A stretch of DNA of 64,000 bases from Phaeobacter sp. A36a-5a (GCF_037911135.1 NZ_JBBLYU010000002.1:186001-250000), one strand, 5' to 3'; counted from the first letter of the stretch, positions 26,678 to 36,453 are shown. Numbers and translations: made by a program. Notes: generated from the sequence alone by a model not told the origin.

Positions 26678-26914
26678 ATGTTTCTGGCCCTGTTCGGCAG
26701 CGTCGTTATTGCCGGGATCGTCGGCTACCTGGCGGAGCGCACCGGTTTTACCCACAATGGGTATCTCTCGTCGATCATCATCTGCGTTGGCGGCGCGTTC
26801 CTGTTCCATTTTGTGGTGATCATGTTTGGCGTCGGCTTTCGCGCACCGGGTTGGAACGCCATCGCCGCATCCGTCGGCGCGTTGGTCATCGTGCCGTTTC
26901 ACTGGCGCCGCTGA
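26678..26914 (+). CDS. GlsB/YeaQ/YmgE-type stress membrane protein
   Basis: A 78-residue protein with three hydrophobic segments and a small glycine-rich pattern (FGSVVIAGIVGYLAER, then ICVGGAFLFHFVVIMFG), like the transglycosylase-associated (GlsB/YeaQ) family. These inner-membrane proteins are linked to general stress but have no proven activity. GGGAGG lies upstream, 11 bp after fmt, so it is likely the last gene of the def-fmt operon. It faces the TRIC-type gene across a 20-bp gap. Confidence 0.7.
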   Translation: MFLALFGSVVIAGIVGYLAERTGFTHNGYLSSIIICVGGAFLFHFVVIMFGVGFRAPGWNAIAASVGALVIVPFHWRR

Positions 26915-26934
26915 ACCTTCCTGCCGACTGTTGC

Positions 26935-27558
26935 TCAGCTGCGCGGCGGGCGTGAACGATAAACTGGCAGATGCCAGCCAAATGCGATTGAGCCCGCCCG
27001 CAAAACCCAGCAGACCACCGCGCAGGCCACAAGCGCCCAGCGGGTCGGCAGGCCAAATGCCATGCTGACCACCGCCGTAATCGCGCCTGCCATGGCGCAT
27101 GAGATATAGAGCTCGCCCTGTTTCAGCACCAGCGGCACTTCATTGCAGACCACATCACGCATCAACCCGCCCAGGGTGCCTGTTGCCATGCCCATCAGCA
27201 CAACGATCACCGGCGTCTGGCCGGTTAGCAAGGCAGCGCCGGTGCCCGCCGAAACTGCGATTGCCAGTGCAAAACTGTCGAGCCAGACAATCCAGCGCAG
27301 CCGACTTTCCACCAAATGGGCGGTGAAGAAGACAATCACCGCAGTCACCGCCGCCAACAGGATTATCGTAGAATCGCCGATCCAGAACACTGGGTTGCGA
27401 TCCAGCAAAAGATCCCGCACCGTCCCTCCGCCGACGGCGGTCAGGCAGGCCACGAAAGCAAAGCCGACAATGTCGAGCTGTGCCCGGCTGGCCACCAGGG
27501 CGCCGGAGGCCGCAAAGACCAGAACGGACGCATAGTCCAGAAGGGTAAGGATGGTCAT
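26935..27558 (-). CDS. TRIC/UPF0126 family membrane channel
   Basis: The 207-residue protein has seven hydrophobic segments in two repeats, each with a GGG(T/L)xRD loop: [16 protein letters not shown] and [15 protein letters not shown]. This is the signature of the trimeric intracellular cation channel (UPF0126, YadS) family; bacterial members are thought to pass K+ or small solutes such as glycine. It is the last gene of a minus-strand operon; its start overlaps rnhA by four bases. Confidence 0.88.
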   Translation of the reverse strand: MTILTLLDYASVLVFAASGALVASRAQLDIVGFAFVACLTAVGGGTVRDLLLDRNPVFWIGDSTIILLAAVTAVIVFFTAHLVESRLRWIVWLDSFALAIAVSAGTGAALLTGQTPVIVVLMGMATGTLGGLMRDVVCNEVPLVLKQGELYISCAMAGAITAVVSMAFGLPTRWALVACAVVCWVLRAGSIAFGWHLPVYRSRPPRS

Positions 27559-28022
27559 GCCTTTGCTTTGCCAGTCTTGAACGGGGCCATGCCTGCACGC
27601 GCAAGTTCATCGGCGCGTTCGTTCTCGGGATGGCCTGCGTGGCCTTTGACCCATTCCCACGTGACCGTGTGACGGCGCTGCGCCTCGTCCAGACGTTGCC
27701 ACAGCTCAACGTTTTTCACGGGTTTCTTTGACGCGGTCTTCCAGCCATTTCGTTTCCAGCCGTGGATCCAGCCGGTGACACCGTTTTTGACGTAGGCTGA
27801 ATCGGTCACCACGGTGAGGGTAGAGGGGCGCGCCAGGCTTTCCAGGGCATTGATCGCTGCCAGCAGTTCCATCCGGTTGTTGGTGGTCTCGGCTTCGCCG
27901 CCCTGCAGTTCCTTTTCCTTGACAACAGTGTCGCCGTCCATTGCGCGAAGCAAAACCCCCCAGCCACCCGGGCCAGGATTGCCGGAGCAGGCGCCATCCG
28001 TGTAGGCGAAGAGATCAGCCAT
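27555..28022 (-). CDS. rnhA: ribonuclease HI
   Basis: Degrades the RNA strand of RNA-DNA hybrids. The 155-residue enzyme shows the four catalytic acids in order: [38 protein letters not shown] and NERADELAR. The family histidine is in the HAGHPENE loop. It overlaps the methyltransferase upstream by eight bases and the TRIC gene downstream by four, within one operon. Confidence 0.95.
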   Translation of the reverse strand: MADLFAYTDGACSGNPGPGGWGVLLRAMDGDTVVKEKELQGGEAETTNNRMELLAAINALESLARPSTLTVVTDSAYVKNGVTGWIHGWKRNGWKTASKKPVKNVELWQRLDEAQRRHTVTWEWVKGHAGHPENERADELARAGMAPFKTGKAKA

Positions 28023-28614
28023 GACAGGCCACCGAAATCCAGCGCGCCATGGCGCCGTCCAGCCCTGCGTTTTCGCCGGTGGTGCGGTTGTCCGGGGTGA
28101 ACCCAGCAGTGCGCAATAGATCGATCAATTCGTCTTCCTCGTAGTAGGTATAATATCGCCCAAGGGCATCGCGGGCCTCGCCCTTACCGAGCTTTAGCGC
28201 GATGTAAAAGGGCCGACCTGACCGCAGCGCCTGCCGGATGGCCCTCAGGTGACGCGGAAAATCGGCACGCGGCGCATGTAGCAGACTGAAATTGGCCCAG
28301 ATGCCATCATAGATGTCGCACCCCGACAGCTCATCAAAACTAGCGAGACACGTCTCAACACCCGGCATCTGTTCCGCCAGTGCGATCATTTCCACGGAAG
28401 CATCCATCGCCACAGGGCGCAACCCGGCTGCGGCCATAACCGCGCTGGAGGTGCCGGGACCGCAGCCCAGATCCAGCACCCGTGCGTTCGGCGGGCAGGC
28501 AGCGATGAACTCGTGCAGGCGTGGGTCTTCTCGCAGGTGTGTCTGGTTCCGGTCAGCATAATCCGCTGCCTTGTTGTTGTAGATCTCCAGTGTCTCGCGG
28601 TCAGGCCCGCTCAC
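28015..28614 (-). CDS. class I SAM-dependent methyltransferase
   Basis: The 199-residue protein has motif [20 protein letters not shown], the acidic loop VAMDAS, and later [13 protein letters not shown], all typical of the Methyltransf_11/25 fold. The start is a GTG at 28614 that overlaps the DUF3429 stop as GTGA; a longer reading would lie inside that gene. The substrate is unknown. Small-molecule methylation is more likely than RNA or protein, given the size and lack of extra domains. Confidence 0.82.
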   Translation of the reverse strand: MSGPDRETLEIYNNKAADYADRNQTHLREDPRLHEFIAACPPNARVLDLGCGPGTSSAVMAAAGLRPVAMDASVEMIALAEQMPGVETCLASFDELSGCDIYDGIWANFSLLHAPRADFPRHLRAIRQALRSGRPFYIALKLGKGEARDALGRYYTYYEEDELIDLLRTAGFTPDNRTTGENAGLDGAMARWISVACHG

Positions 28615-29063
28615 AGGTAGACACCGACGGCGAGGCTGGCGACCACGATGCCGGTCAGCAGCAGGCGCAGCTGCATCCACCATGATGGGGTCAGACGCCA
28701 AACGTAAAAGGCATAATCCAGCAGCAACAGGCCGGCAAAGCCGTAGATCAGGTTTATGCCCGCGCTGGTCGGTCCACCGCCGGTCATGAAGAATGCCCAA
28801 AGCGCTGGCAGCACCGACAGGGCATAACCAGTTGCCGCCTGCATACCCGATGTCTTGGTCGCAAATCCCCAGAGCACGCCGGACATGAAGCTGAGGATCA
28901 CAGAGCCGTAGAACAGCTGCACATAGGGGCCGACAAACCGCGCCCCAAGATGGCTGGCACCCCAGACCTGCAACGCCGGGATCTGCGTGGTGAGTGCTCC
29001 CCAGACGAATGGGATCAGCCCGGCCAGCCCCAAGACCAGCGGTGCCGGTGGTATCCTGCTCAT
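28611..29063 (-). CDS. DUF3429 membrane protein
   Basis: A 150-residue protein with four to five membrane helices and the family pattern PPAPLVLGLAGLIPFVWGAL, FYGSVILSFMSGVLWG and LDYAFYVWRLTPSWW. DUF3429 proteins are common in proteobacteria but have no known activity. It starts at an ATG overlapping the LysE stop as ATGA and ends overlapping the methyltransferase start, so it is locked into this operon. Confidence 0.8.
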   Translation of the reverse strand: MSRIPPAPLVLGLAGLIPFVWGALTTQIPALQVWGASHLGARFVGPYVQLFYGSVILSFMSGVLWGFATKTSGMQAATGYALSVLPALWAFFMTGGGPTSAGINLIYGFAGLLLLDYAFYVWRLTPSWWMQLRLLLTGIVVASLAVGVYL

Positions 29064-29677
29064 GCCCGTTCCATCGCCAATCGGGCCGCCAGCGCGGCAA
29101 ACAGCGCAGCAAAGCTGCGATTCAGCCATTTGATCACGGTGTCCGACCCCAGGATCAAGCTTCGCGCCTGCGCTGCAAAGAGCCCGTAGAACACAAAGAC
29201 ACCAAAAGTCATGGCCATGAAAATCAATCCAAGCACGACCATCTCCTGTGTCGCTGTTGCGGCCGCGCCTGACAGGAACGGCGGGAGAAGCGCCAGAAAA
29301 AACACCGAAAGTTTCGGGTTCAGGATGTTGATCAGGGCGCCGCGCTTGGCGATCCTTAGACCATGATCCGGAGCAGCAGGCGCGCCGGACAATGACAGCG
29401 CGCCGTCAGTTTTCAGCATTTGCCAGGCCAGATACAGAAGATACAGAACGCCCGCAATCTTCACCGCCTGAAACAGCACCGCCGAGGTGTGCAGAACCGC
29501 AGCCAGCCCCAGTGTCGCAGCCACAAGATGGGGCACGATGCCAAAGGTGCAGCCGACCGCTGCCCAAATCGCGGCACGCCGCCCCTGACCAAGACCAAGC
29601 GCCAGCGTGTAGAGCACACCGGTCCCTGGCGCGAGGACGACGACAAATGCGGTGATCAGAAATTGCAGTGAAATCAA
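29060..29677 (-). CDS. LysE/RhtB family amino-acid exporter
   Basis: The 205-residue inner-membrane protein has the RhtB pattern: FVVVLAPGTGVLYTLALGLGQGRRA near the start, LYLLYLAWQML, and NPKLSVFFLALLPPFL. These carriers export amino acids such as threonine or homoserine, or related metabolites. I chose the TTG at 29677 because AAAGGAG lies eight bases upstream and the product then starts MISLQFL; a TTG eight codons earlier overlaps that ribosome site. First gene of the five-gene operon. Confidence 0.85.
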   Translation of the reverse strand: MISLQFLITAFVVVLAPGTGVLYTLALGLGQGRRAAIWAAVGCTFGIVPHLVAATLGLAAVLHTSAVLFQAVKIAGVLYLLYLAWQMLKTDGALSLSGAPAAPDHGLRIAKRGALINILNPKLSVFFLALLPPFLSGAAATATQEMVVLGLIFMAMTFGVFVFYGLFAAQARSLILGSDTVIKWLNRSFAALFAALAARLAMERA

Positions 29678-29807
29678 TTGACCAGCTCCTTTGATAGACA
29701 AGGTGGTTCAGGCCAAGGGTAATCGGCTGCCGGTCAGTTGCAAGACAAAGAAATCCGCAGACCGGCAAAGCGGCTGCGTCATTATCGTTTGCAGGGGACA
29801 AGCCGCC

Positions 29808-30758
29808 TCAGGCTGTTTCCCGCAGAACCCGGGGAACTTTGAACTCAACCCGTTCAATCGCGGTTTCCACCAGCTCGACTGTTACCTCGAACCGCTCGCG
29901 GAAGGCATCGATGACTTCGTTCACCAAGAGCTCGGGCGCAGAGGCTCCAGCGGTGATCGCGACCGAGGAAATTCCCTCAAGCGCGCGCCAATCAATGTTT
30001 TCGGCCCGTTGTACCAGCTGTGCATATTGGCATCCCGCCTTGGCGCCAACTTCGACCAACCGTCGTGAGTTCGATGAATTGGGAGCGCCGACAACCAATA
30101 GGGCATCTGCCTTCGGGGCGACTTCCTTGACGGCCTCCTGGCGGTTGGTGGTGGCATAGCAGATGTCTTCCTTGTGAGGGCCGACAATATTCGGAAACCG
30201 AGCCTGAAGTGCTGCAACAATATCCTTGGTGTCATCGACCGACAGGGTCGTCTGGGTGACATAAGCGAGATTGTCAGGATCGCGAACCGTCACCGTGGTG
30301 ACATCATCCGGGGTTTCCACCAGCAGCACTTCTCCCTCGGGCAGCTGTCCCATGGTGCCAATGGTTTCAGGATGCCCCTTGTGACCGATCATGATCATCT
30401 GGAGCCCGTTTTCCGCATGGCGCTGCGCCTCGATATGGACCTTCGACACCAGCGGGCATGTGGCATCGACATAGATCATCTCGCGCCGGTCTGCCTCGGC
30501 CGGGATCGACTTCGGGACGCCATGCGCTGAAAAGATCACCGGCCGATCATCGGGGCATTCATCCAGCTCTTCAACGAAGACGGCCCCTTTGTCGCGTAGC
30601 CCGTCGACCACATATTTGTTGTGCACGATCTCATGGCGCACATAGACAGGCGCCCCCCATTTCTCGAGCGCCATTTCGACGATCTTGATCGCCCGGTCGA
30701 CACCGGCACAAAAGCCGCGCGGCGCGGCGAGATATAGCGTGAGGGGGGGCTTGGTCAT
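29808..30758 (-). CDS. ispH: 4-hydroxy-3-methylbut-2-enyl diphosphate reductase
   Basis: IspH (LytB) makes IPP and DMAPP in the last step of the MEP isoprenoid pathway. The 316-residue protein has the three iron-sulfur cysteines in RGFCAGV (C17), DATCPLV and [11 protein letters not shown], plus HGVPKS and SSNSRRL substrate motifs. AAGGAG lies upstream and overlaps the stop codon (TAAGGAG) of a small upstream ORF, suggesting coupling. It is a cytosolic [4Fe-4S] enzyme. Confidence 0.96.
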   Translation of the reverse strand: MTKPPLTLYLAAPRGFCAGVDRAIKIVEMALEKWGAPVYVRHEIVHNKYVVDGLRDKGAVFVEELDECPDDRPVIFSAHGVPKSIPAEADRREMIYVDATCPLVSKVHIEAQRHAENGLQMIMIGHKGHPETIGTMGQLPEGEVLLVETPDDVTTVTVRDPDNLAYVTQTTLSVDDTKDIVAALQARFPNIVGPHKEDICYATTNRQEAVKEVAPKADALLVVGAPNSSNSRRLVEVGAKAGCQYAQLVQRAENIDWRALEGISSVAITAGASAPELLVNEVIDAFRERFEVTVELVETAIERVEFKVPRVLRETA

Positions 30759-30768
30759 TGCGGTCTCC

Positions 30769-30894
30769 TTATCGCTCAGAGCTAGGGCTTTCTGTCGGCG
30801 AGGTCCAGCCCCGTGGCAATTGATTAAGCGGCGGTCCCCGGGACAAGGAAACCAAAAACAGCGCAAGCAAAAGCCCGCAAACAATGAATATCAC
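30769..30894 (-). CDS. possible 41-residue single-pass membrane protein upstream of ispH
   Basis: Between the NYN gene and ispH, a GTG opens a frame starting [18 protein letters not shown], one membrane helix, followed by a polar tail rich in Pro, Ser and Glu (from RGPPLNQ to SSER). The stop TAA is part of TAAGGAG, the ribosome site of ispH, an arrangement expected of translational coupling. Against it: no good ribosome site before the GTG, and the frame stays open upstream, so the true start is uncertain. Function unknown. Confidence 0.4.
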   Translation of the reverse strand: MIFIVCGLLLALFLVSLSRGPPLNQLPRGWTSPTESPSSER

Positions 30895-30947
30895 TGCTGC
30901 GGGCCATGTCTGGGTCGTGGTGGCCTCCGGCAGGCCACAGATCTGTA

Positions 30948-31517
30948 TCAGCCGGTGGCGGCTGATACGGAGCGCGGGTCACTTTGTTCGCGGGGAGGGC
31001 GGCCGATCACGTCCTTCAACTCTTCCAGCTCGATGAAATTATCGGCCTGTCGGCGCAGCTCGTCCGAGATCATTGGCGGCTGGCTGCGGATGGTGGAGAC
31101 AACGGAGACGCGCACACCCTGCCGCTGCAGGCTGGCGATCAACGGGCGGAAATCACCATCACCGGAGAACAGCACGATATGGTCCACGCGGGGAGCAAGT
31201 TCCATGGCATCGACCGTCAGCTCGATATCCATATTCCCCTTCACCTTACGCCGACCCATGCTGTCGGTATATTCCTTGGCTGGTTTGGTCACCATGGTGA
31301 AACCGTTGTAATGCAACCAGTCAACCAATGGCCGGATCGGAGAGTACTCATCATTTTCCAGCAGAGCTGTGTAGTAAAACGCGCGCAACAACTTGCCCCG
31401 GCGCATGAATTCCTGCCTGAGCAACTTGTAATCGATGTCAAACCCAAGCGCCTTTGCTGCCGCATATAGGTTCGATCCATCGATGAACAGCGCGAGCCGT
31501 TCGTCCTTGTAAAACAT
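30948..31517 (-). CDS. NYN-domain (LabA/DUF88-like) putative nuclease
   Basis: The 189-residue protein has the PIN-like NYN fold: ALFIDGSNLYAAAKALG at the start, then KGNMDIELTVDAMELA and IVLFSGDGDFRPLIASLQRQG, which carry the conserved acidic cluster for metal-dependent RNA cleavage. LabA-type proteins are found widely; the RNA target is unknown. The ATG at 31517 follows AAGGA by eight bases. It is divergent from folK. Confidence 0.85.
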   Translation of the reverse strand: MFYKDERLALFIDGSNLYAAAKALGFDIDYKLLRQEFMRRGKLLRAFYYTALLENDEYSPIRPLVDWLHYNGFTMVTKPAKEYTDSMGRRKVKGNMDIELTVDAMELAPRVDHIVLFSGDGDFRPLIASLQRQGVRVSVVSTIRSQPPMISDELRRQADNFIELEELKDVIGRPPREQSDPRSVSAATG

Positions 31518-31656
31518 CAAATATGTCCTTCCGGTAGGTCCGTCCCAGCAGTGAGGTTCCGTGAGTGAATGCTGAAATACGCTAAAACGGGTGGACTTAA
31601 TGTAGGTTATTTGACATTTGCCGCAAGTGTATCGGGATTAAGAAACGAGGGCAAAA

Positions 31657-32226
31657 ATGACCGAATTCCGGTCAGAGGCGCTTATCGCCATGGGGGGAAA
31701 CCTGCCTATCGGCGAACAGTCGGTTAAGCATACCCTCATAGGGGCTGTTGGGCAGTTGTCCGAATCAGACATCAGGCTAAGGGCAATCTCGCGCTTCTAT
31801 CAAACGCCTTGCTTCCCGGCGGGCTCGGGTCCTGACTATGTGAACGCAGCGATTGCGATCGGCACAAACCTGCCCCCGCGTGAACTGTTGGAACTGTTGC
31901 ATGAGGTGGAGGCGGATTTTGCCCGCCGACGTGTGCAGCGCTGGGGCATGCGGACACTGGATCTGGATCTGGTCGCTTATGACGATCTGGTCTGTCCGGA
32001 TGTGGCGACCTTCGAACGGTGGAGGGATCTGCCACTGGATCTGCAGATGAAAGAGGCGCCGGGCCAGTTGCTGTTGCCGCATCCCAGGCTTCAGGATCGT
32101 GGCTTTGTGCTGGTGCCTCTGCGCGATGTTGCACCTGATTGGCGCCATCCGATTCTGGGTCAGACCGTGCGTCAACTCTGTGCGGCGCTGCCAATGTCCG
32201 ATTTGACCGAGATTTCGCCGGTCTGA
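31657..32226 (+). CDS. folK: 2-amino-4-hydroxy-6-hydroxymethyldihydropteridine pyrophosphokinase
   Basis: FolK pyrophosphorylates the pterin precursor in folate synthesis. The 189-residue protein has ALIAMGGNLP, SRFYQTPCFPAGSGPDYVNAAI, the RRRVQRWGMRTLDLDL block with the metal-binding aspartates, and LLLPHPRLQDRGFVLVPL. Compared with E. coli it has an insertion around FERWRDLPLDLQMKEAPG. A GAGG site precedes the ATG. First gene of a long plus-strand housekeeping run. Confidence 0.93.
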   Translation: MTEFRSEALIAMGGNLPIGEQSVKHTLIGAVGQLSESDIRLRAISRFYQTPCFPAGSGPDYVNAAIAIGTNLPPRELLELLHEVEADFARRRVQRWGMRTLDLDLVAYDDLVCPDVATFERWRDLPLDLQMKEAPGQLLLPHPRLQDRGFVLVPLRDVAPDWRHPILGQTVRQLCAALPMSDLTEISPV

Positions 32227-32251
32227 GCCGCCAATGCGCCCCATTCGGCGC

Positions 32252-32280
32252 TTGTCAAGAGAAAGCTTTGGTTTTAGAAG
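32252..32280 (+). promoter_or_regulatory. candidate sigma-70 promoter of rpoZ
   Basis: TTGTCA at 32252-32257 and TAGAAG at 32275-32280, separated by 17 bases, lie 40 bp before the rpoZ start. It is the best promoter match in this gap. Confidence 0.45.
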
Positions 32281-32319
32281 TCACCCTTCTGGACTTATTT
32301 TTGATTTGGAGAGTCGCCC

Positions 32320-32673
32320 ATGGCCCGCGTGACGGTTGAAGACTGCGTAGACAAGGTTCCCAACCGCTTTGAGCTGGTGATGCTCGCAGCGCATCGCGCT
32401 CGTGAGATTGCCGCTGGTGCGCCGCTCACGGTTGAGCGTGACAACGACAAGAACCCCGTCGTGTCCCTGCGTGAGATCGCTGATGAAACGCAGAGCGCCG
32501 ACTCCCTGCGTGAGCGTCTGATCGAAAGCAACCAGACCCAGATCGAGGTTGATGAGCCGGAGGATGACTCCATGGCCCTGCTGATGGGCGCGGAAAGCGA
32601 CAAGCCTGCCACGGATGATATGTCGGAAGAGAAACTGCTGCGTGCGCTGATGGAGGCGCAAGGGCAAGGTTAA
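32320..32673 (+). CDS. rpoZ: RNA polymerase omega subunit
   Basis: The 117-residue omega subunit begins [28 protein letters not shown], the universal signature, and has an acidic C-terminal extension ([12 protein letters not shown] to [10 protein letters not shown]) common in alphaproteobacteria. Omega helps beta-prime folding and forms part of a ppGpp site in E. coli. It lies 40 bp before the ppGpp synthetase/hydrolase, the rpoZ-spoT order also seen in E. coli. Confidence 0.96.
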   Translation: MARVTVEDCVDKVPNRFELVMLAAHRAREIAAGAPLTVERDNDKNPVVSLREIADETQSADSLRERLIESNQTQIEVDEPEDDSMALLMGAESDKPATDDMSEEKLLRALMEAQGQG

Positions 32674-32713
32674 GACGTCGCAAGACATAATGAGCTGAGG
32701 CTGCGGACCGGAA

Positions 32714-34846
32714 ATGATTTCACCAGAAGACCTGATTGCTCTGGTCCGCAACTACAATCCCAGGACCAATGCGGACAGGATCGCTGATGCTTATGCGTTC
32801 GGCGAACAGATGCACGACGGGCAGTTTCGCCATTCGGGTGAGGCGTATTTCACCCATCCCGTGGCGGTTGCTGCCATCTTGACAGAGCAGCGGCTGGATG
32901 ACGCCACGATCATCACGGCGCTGCTGCACGACACCATCGAAGATACCAAGGCGTCTTACGACGAAATCGCCAGCCGCTTTGGCAAAGAGGTGGCGATGCT
33001 TGTTGATGGTGTAACCAAGCTGACCAATCTCCAGCTGTCCAGCCGCGAAACCAAACAGGCAGAAAATTTCCGCAAGCTGTTCATGGCAATGTCCAAGGAC
33101 CTGCGGGTTATCCTCGTGAAGCTTGCCGACCGTCTGCACAACATGCGCACCATCAAAGCGATGCGCCCGGAGAAACAGGCCCAGAAAGCCCGTGAAACCA
33201 TGGATATCTACGCGCCACTGGCTGGTCGCATGGGGATGCAATGGATGCGCGAGGAGCTGGAGGATCTGGCCTTTCGCGTGCTCAATCCAGAAGGTCGCCA
33301 GTCAATTATCCGCCGCTTTGTCACGCTACAGCGGGAAACCGGCGATGTGATCCATCGGATCACCGGGGACATGCGGGCCGAACTGGAAAAGACCGGGATC
33401 GAAGCCGAAGTTTTTGGCCGCGCCAAGAAACCCTATTCCATCTGGCGTAAGATGCAGGAAAAGGATCAGGGCTTTTCGCGACTGTCCGATATCTACGGGT
33501 TCCGCATTATCACAACGAGCGAGGAAGACTGTTACCGGGCCCTGGGCGCCATACATCAGCGTTGGCGTGCTGTCCCTGGGCGGTTCAAGGATTACATCAG
33601 CCAGCCAAAGTCCAACGGCTATCGGTCGATCCATGCAACCGTCTCCGGGCGCGACGGCAAGCGGGTAGAGGTGCAGATCCGCACCCGGCAGATGCACGAT
33701 GTGGCAGAAACCGGTGTGGCGGCCCATTGGTCCTACCGCGATGGCGTGCGCTCTGAGAACCCCTTTGCGGTTGATCCGGCCAAATGGATTGCGTCCCTGA
33801 CGGAGCAGTTTGATGCGGAGGAGGATCACGATGAATTCCTCGAAGCCGTCAAACTGGAGATGTATTCCGACCAGGTGTTCTGCTTCACTCCCAAAGGCGA
33901 TGTGATCAAGCTCCCAAAGGGCGCGACTCCGATCGACTACGCCTATGCCATTCACACCCGTATCGGCCACGCCTGCGTCGGGGCAAAGGTGGATTCGATC
34001 CGCGTGCCGCTTTGGACACGCCTGCGCAATGGCCAGTCGGTCGAGATCATCACTGCTGAGGGCCAGACCCCGCAGGTAAGCTGGCTGGATATTGCAACCA
34101 CCGGCAAGGCGCGTACCGCGATCCGCCGTGCCCTGCGCGAGGCTGACCGCGCCCGGTTCGTGAAACTGGGCCACGAGTTGGCGCGATCCGCGTTTGAACA
34201 TGTCGGGCGCAAGGCCACTGACAAGGCGTTGGAGACGGCGGCCCGTGCGCTTCGCGTCAGCACGGTCGATGAATTGCTGGCCCGTTTGGGGGCTGCGGTA
34301 CTCACCGCGCATGATGTGGTTCAGGCGGTCTATCCGGAACTGGCCGCTGACAACAGCGATGAGGTTTCGCCGCGTCGTGCGGTGATTGGCCTTGAGCCGG
34401 GGCAGAGCTTCGAGCGGGCCCCCTGCTGCCAGCCACTGCCCGGCGAACGGATCATCGGCATCACCTATCGTGGCCGGGGTGTTGTGGTCCATGCTGCAGA
34501 TTGCGACGCTTTGGGAGAGGTCGAGGATCAGCCCGAACGCTGGGTCGATCTGCACTGGCACAGTGGGACCCACCCCGCAGTCTACGGCGTGACGCTGGAG
34601 CTGACGATTGGCAATGACGCCGGTGTCCTGGGACGCATTTGCACATTGATCGGCGAAAAAAAGGCCAATATCTCCGACCTTGAATTTGTCGATCGGAAAC
34701 CAGACTTTTACCGGCTGATGATTAATGTCGAACTGCGGGATGTAGAGCAGCTGCATTCGCTGATGTTGATGCTGGAAGCAGAGAGCGATGTCGCCGCCGT
34801 TGCACGGTACCGCGATGTGCCGGAAAGCCGCCCAAAGCTCGGGTAG
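32714..34846 (+). CDS. spoT: bifunctional (p)ppGpp synthetase/hydrolase (Rel/SpoT)
   Basis: The 710-residue stringent-response enzyme has an N-terminal HD hydrolase domain (HSGEAYFTHPVAVA, LLHDTIEDT with the HDxxED core), a synthetase domain (GFRIITTSEEDCYRALG and GRFKDYISQPKSNGYRSIH), TGS (about 390-450) and a C-terminal ACT domain (about 635-705). The RFKD loop is the form found in bifunctional enzymes, as opposed to the EFDD of synthesis-only RelA. It is probably the only long RSH of the cell, as in most alphaproteobacteria. Confidence 0.95.
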   Translation: MISPEDLIALVRNYNPRTNADRIADAYAFGEQMHDGQFRHSGEAYFTHPVAVAAILTEQRLDDATIITALLHDTIEDTKASYDEIASRFGKEVAMLVDGVTKLTNLQLSSRETKQAENFRKLFMAMSKDLRVILVKLADRLHNMRTIKAMRPEKQAQKARETMDIYAPLAGRMGMQWMREELEDLAFRVLNPEGRQSIIRRFVTLQRETGDVIHRITGDMRAELEKTGIEAEVFGRAKKPYSIWRKMQEKDQGFSRLSDIYGFRIITTSEEDCYRALGAIHQRWRAVPGRFKDYISQPKSNGYRSIHATVSGRDGKRVEVQIRTRQMHDVAETGVAAHWSYRDGVRSENPFAVDPAKWIASLTEQFDAEEDHDEFLEAVKLEMYSDQVFCFTPKGDVIKLPKGATPIDYAYAIHTRIGHACVGAKVDSIRVPLWTRLRNGQSVEIITAEGQTPQVSWLDIATTGKARTAIRRALREADRARFVKLGHELARSAFEHVGRKATDKALETAARALRVSTVDELLARLGAAVLTAHDVVQAVYPELAADNSDEVSPRRAVIGLEPGQSFERAPCCQPLPGERIIGITYRGRGVVVHAADCDALGEVEDQPERWVDLHWHSGTHPAVYGVTLELTIGNDAGVLGRICTLIGEKKANISDLEFVDRKPDFYRLMINVELRDVEQLHSLMLMLEAESDVAAVARYRDVPESRPKLG

Positions 34847-34879
34847 CCGTTCAGTAGGATTTGGGAAGGACGCGAACCT

Positions 34880-35533
34880 TTGGTATTCAGGCGCCGTGAT
34901 AGACGTCCGCCTCTGCGCGCGGTTGCCGATTTCCTGTGGCCGCGGGGCGGGTGGGGGCGCGCGTTTCACTATGTGAAGCATCGTGTGCGTCGTCTGCCCG
35001 ATTCGCCGGAGCGGATCGCCCGCGGTGTCTGGGCGGGGGTATTCACCACCTTTACCCCATTCTACGGGATGCATTTCGTTGTGGCCGCGATTATCGCGCG
35101 GCTGATGAACGGCAATATCCTCGCCGCCCTCAGCGGCACGTTTTTTGGCAACCCGCTCACCTATGTGCCGATCGGCGTTGCCTCTCTGCAGACCGGCCAC
35201 TGGATCCTTGGGACAGAGTTCGACGCCGATGTCGACAAGTCTCTGGTCGGGAAATTTCTGGCCGCCGGGAATGATCTTTTTGACAACCTGATCGCTTTGG
35301 TAACTGATCGTCCGGCGGATTGGCAGGGGCTGACCCTGTTCTACCACGATGTGTTCTATCCTTATCTCGTCGGTGGCGTGATCCCCGGCCTCATCACTGC
35401 AACCGTCTGCTATGTGCTGAGTGTACCGGTCATCCGCGCCTATCAGCAGCGCCGCCGCACCAAGATCAAGGCTAAGTTCGACGTCATCAAGAAACGCGCC
35501 TCGCTGGACGCCGCAGACGACAGCAGCAGCTAA
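34880..35533 (+). CDS. DUF2062 membrane protein
   Basis: The 217-residue protein has a basic N-terminus, two or three membrane helices and the family core FTTFTPFYGMHFVVAAIIARLMNGN with ALSGTFFGNPLTYVPI. DUF2062 proteins are common next to spoT and pdxJ in alphaproteobacteria, but their role is unknown. The start is a TTG with GAAGGA nine bases upstream; no ATG in frame gives this N-terminus. The C-terminus is a lysine-rich cytosolic tail. Confidence 0.8.
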   Translation: MVFRRRDRRPPLRAVADFLWPRGGWGRAFHYVKHRVRRLPDSPERIARGVWAGVFTTFTPFYGMHFVVAAIIARLMNGNILAALSGTFFGNPLTYVPIGVASLQTGHWILGTEFDADVDKSLVGKFLAAGNDLFDNLIALVTDRPADWQGLTLFYHDVFYPYLVGGVIPGLITATVCYVLSVPVIRAYQQRRRTKIKAKFDVIKKRASLDAADDSSS

Positions 35534-35632
35534 GCCGCTGCCAAACTGCGCGATTTGGCGGTTTCCGGGCTTGCCCTTGCCAGCGCAACCCCTAGTGTCA
35601 GGCAAAAGGCACTCAATTGGGAACTGCGATCC

Positions 35633-36394
35633 ATGGCACAGACTTCCTCGCACAACACAGGCCTGCGGCTTGGCGTGAACATTGACCACGTGGCCACCGT
35701 TCGCAATGCACGCGGCGGCCAGGTACCTGATCCGGTGCGCGCTGCCAAGCTGGCCGAGGAAGCCGGAGCCGACGGGATCACCGCTCATCTTCGCGAAGAC
35801 CGCCGTCACATCACTGATCGCGATATCGACGGGCTGATGGAAGCGTTGAGCGTGCCTCTGAACTTTGAGATGGCCGCGACCGAAGAAATGCAGAAGATCG
35901 CCCTGCGCCACAAACCCCATGCGGTTTGTATCGTGCCGGAAAAGCGGGAAGAACGCACGACCGAGGGGGGGCTGGAAGTGGCCCGCGAGGAAAACAAACT
36001 CGCCCATTACATCGCGCCGTTGCGCGATGCCGGGTGCAGGGTGTCGATCTTCATTGCCGCTGACCAGCGGCAGATCGAGGCGGCACATCGCATCGGTGCT
36101 GAGGTGATCGAGCTGCATACGGGTGCCTATTGTGAGGCTCATGCCGAGGGCGATTTTGCCAAGCGCGATGCCGAGCTGGCAGCCCTGCGCGAAATGTCCA
36201 GCTTTGCCCATTCCCTGGGGCTGGAGGTTCACGCGGGCCATGGTCTGACCTATGATTGTGTGCAACCGATCGCGGCCTTTCCAGAGGTGCGCGAACTGAA
36301 CATCGGCCATTTCCTGATCGGCGAGGCCATCTTCAGAGGGTTGACCCCGGCCATCGCCGAAATGCGCCGCCTGATGGATGAGGCGCGCGTCTAG
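35633..36394 (+). CDS. pdxJ: pyridoxine 5'-phosphate synthase
   Basis: Condenses 1-deoxyxylulose 5-phosphate with 3-amino-1-hydroxyacetone phosphate to pyridoxine phosphate. The 253-residue TIM barrel shows [30 protein letters not shown], the catalytic glutamate region [11 protein letters not shown] and [15 protein letters not shown], and [11 protein letters not shown] for phosphate binding. It starts at 35633 and sits 59 bp before acpS, a pdxJ-acpS pair known from E. coli too. Confidence 0.96.
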   Translation: MAQTSSHNTGLRLGVNIDHVATVRNARGGQVPDPVRAAKLAEEAGADGITAHLREDRRHITDRDIDGLMEALSVPLNFEMAATEEMQKIALRHKPHAVCIVPEKREERTTEGGLEVAREENKLAHYIAPLRDAGCRVSIFIAADQRQIEAAHRIGAEVIELHTGAYCEAHAEGDFAKRDAELAALREMSSFAHSLGLEVHAGHGLTYDCVQPIAAFPEVRELNIGHFLIGEAIFRGLTPAIAEMRRLMDEARV

Positions 36395-36453
36395 GACAGC
36401 CACCGACGCCCACGGGTCTTGCCAGTTCCGGTCAGATCGCCTTTGATCGGGGC

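Noticed and set aside
32281-32306. AAGTC/GACTT hairpin with T run before rpoZ as a terminator for folK
   Set aside because: The stem is only five weak base pairs and lies just downstream of a good promoter match, so it is more likely incidental.
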